Source: Halomarina salina (GTDB lineage Archaea; Halobacteriota; Halobacteria; Halobacteriales; Haloarculaceae). From it: DNA of 64,000 nucleotides. The notes under the pieces are model-generated. The model was not told the origin of the DNA. It was given only the letters and a program-made list of their open reading frames with translations, and did no database searches. Each line of letters begins with the position of its first letter. The stretch's first letter is position 1. Both the position numbers and the translations under genes were made by a program. The DNA lies in the NCBI RefSeq assembly GCF_023074835.1, contig NZ_JALLGW010000001.1:744001-808000 (forward strand), written 5' to 3'. Of this stretch, positions 63,553 through 64,000 are shown piece after piece.

Positions 63553-64000
63553 CTATTCGAACTTCGCCAACAACCGCCGATAGAACCCGTCGCCGTCGCC
63601 CGCGTCGTCGGCCAGTTTCTCGACGATGAGTTCGGGCGTCGAGCGCGCCAGTCGGCCCTTCACCGGTGAGCGGTTCACCTGTAACTCGCCGTCGACGAGC
63701 CCAACCGCCTCGATGCCGTCGACCTGCACCTCGAACCCCGTCGCGTCGCGAATCTCGCCGGCGAGGTGCGAGACGAACACCGCCGTCGCCTGCTGTTCGT
63801 GGAGCGATTCGAGGATGCCCGCGATGATGCGGGCGCTCGCACCGGGTTCGGTGATGGACTCCAGTTCGTCGACGAGGACGAGGCGCGTGCCCGGTCCCTC
63901 CACCAGGTCGCCGAACTCCTGGAGGGTCGCCTCGAACGCCCCCGCGTCGAGCGTTCCCTGGCTCTTCGCCTGGTAGTGGAGCGCGTCGAACCGGCGGAGT
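63553..64000 (-). CDS. MutS-related ATPase, C-terminal part (5' end outside the window)
   Basis: The open frame enters at 64000 with LRRFDALHYQAKSQG and continues LVLVDELESITEPGAS ARIIAGILESL, a MutS-type Walker B (VDELE) and dimer-contact region, then AVFVSHLAGEI with the switch His. About 148 codons are present, so most of the protein lies beyond the edge. Which MutS branch it is (MutS5-like or other) cannot be decided from this part. Confidence 0.8.
   Translation of the reverse strand, partial: LRRFDALHYQAKSQGTLDAGAFEATLQEFGDLVEGPGTRLVLVDELESITEPGASARIIAGILESLHEQQATAVFVSHLAGEIRDATGFEVQVDGIEAVGLVDGELQVNRSPVKGRLARSTPELIVEKLADDAGDGDGFYRRLLAKFE

Overview
This is haloarchaeal (Halobacteria) chromosomal DNA. 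Evidence: high-GC genes with acidic proteins, Tat-type lipoproteins (RR motif plus a Cys lipobox), archaeal genes (PurO, TFB, Orc1/Cdc6, KEOPS Cgi121, Hel308, Hef, CarS), short-leader TATA promoters and a haloarchaeal PHA cluster.

1-29.7 kb is ordinary core genome: purO (cut by the edge), tRNA-Gln(CUG), a glutamate-cysteine-ligase-like gene and a hydroxybutyrate-dehydrogenase-like SDR. Next comes a siderophore uptake locus (binding protein, FecCD permease, ATPase, exporter-type ABC protein, haloarchaeal orphan), with four matching TTAGG-N4-CC(T/A/G)AA operators of DtxR/IdeR type. A complete PHA cluster follows: phaJ(maoC) diverges from phaR-phaP-phaE-phaC, with phaB downstream. Then hel308-cgi121, ferredoxin, mdh, an SSSCA1-like gene, hef, an AEC carrier, a KhtT/KhtU-like K+/H+ antiporter pair, and a CBS-glyS-polyprenol-kinase-like operon.

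29.7-59.6 kb is accessory. Its left part (29.8-38.2 kb) is more AT-rich and carries an oligopeptide-type ABC operon whose binding protein appears to be circularly permuted. A decayed replication gene follows, then plasmid-like cargo (40-57 kb): a 1265-aa HerA/TraD-like ATPase with a nuclease-like tail, a possible OB-fold protein, SWIM and zinc-ribbon proteins, an extra TFB, a DUF932-like protein, secreted lipoproteins, several broken genes, a two-repeat CRISPR-like remnant and a lone TnpB. Four of the plus-strand genes here share an upstream hairpin (TTGTTCT-like lead plus a GGGTGC stem-loop). No integrase or att repeat was seen.

59.6-64 kb returns to core genes: DUF502, proline dehydrogenase, carS, orc1/cdc6 and the 3' part of a MutS-related gene. 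Dispersed hairpins with co-varying arms sit in core intergenic regions, two of them directly against stop codons.
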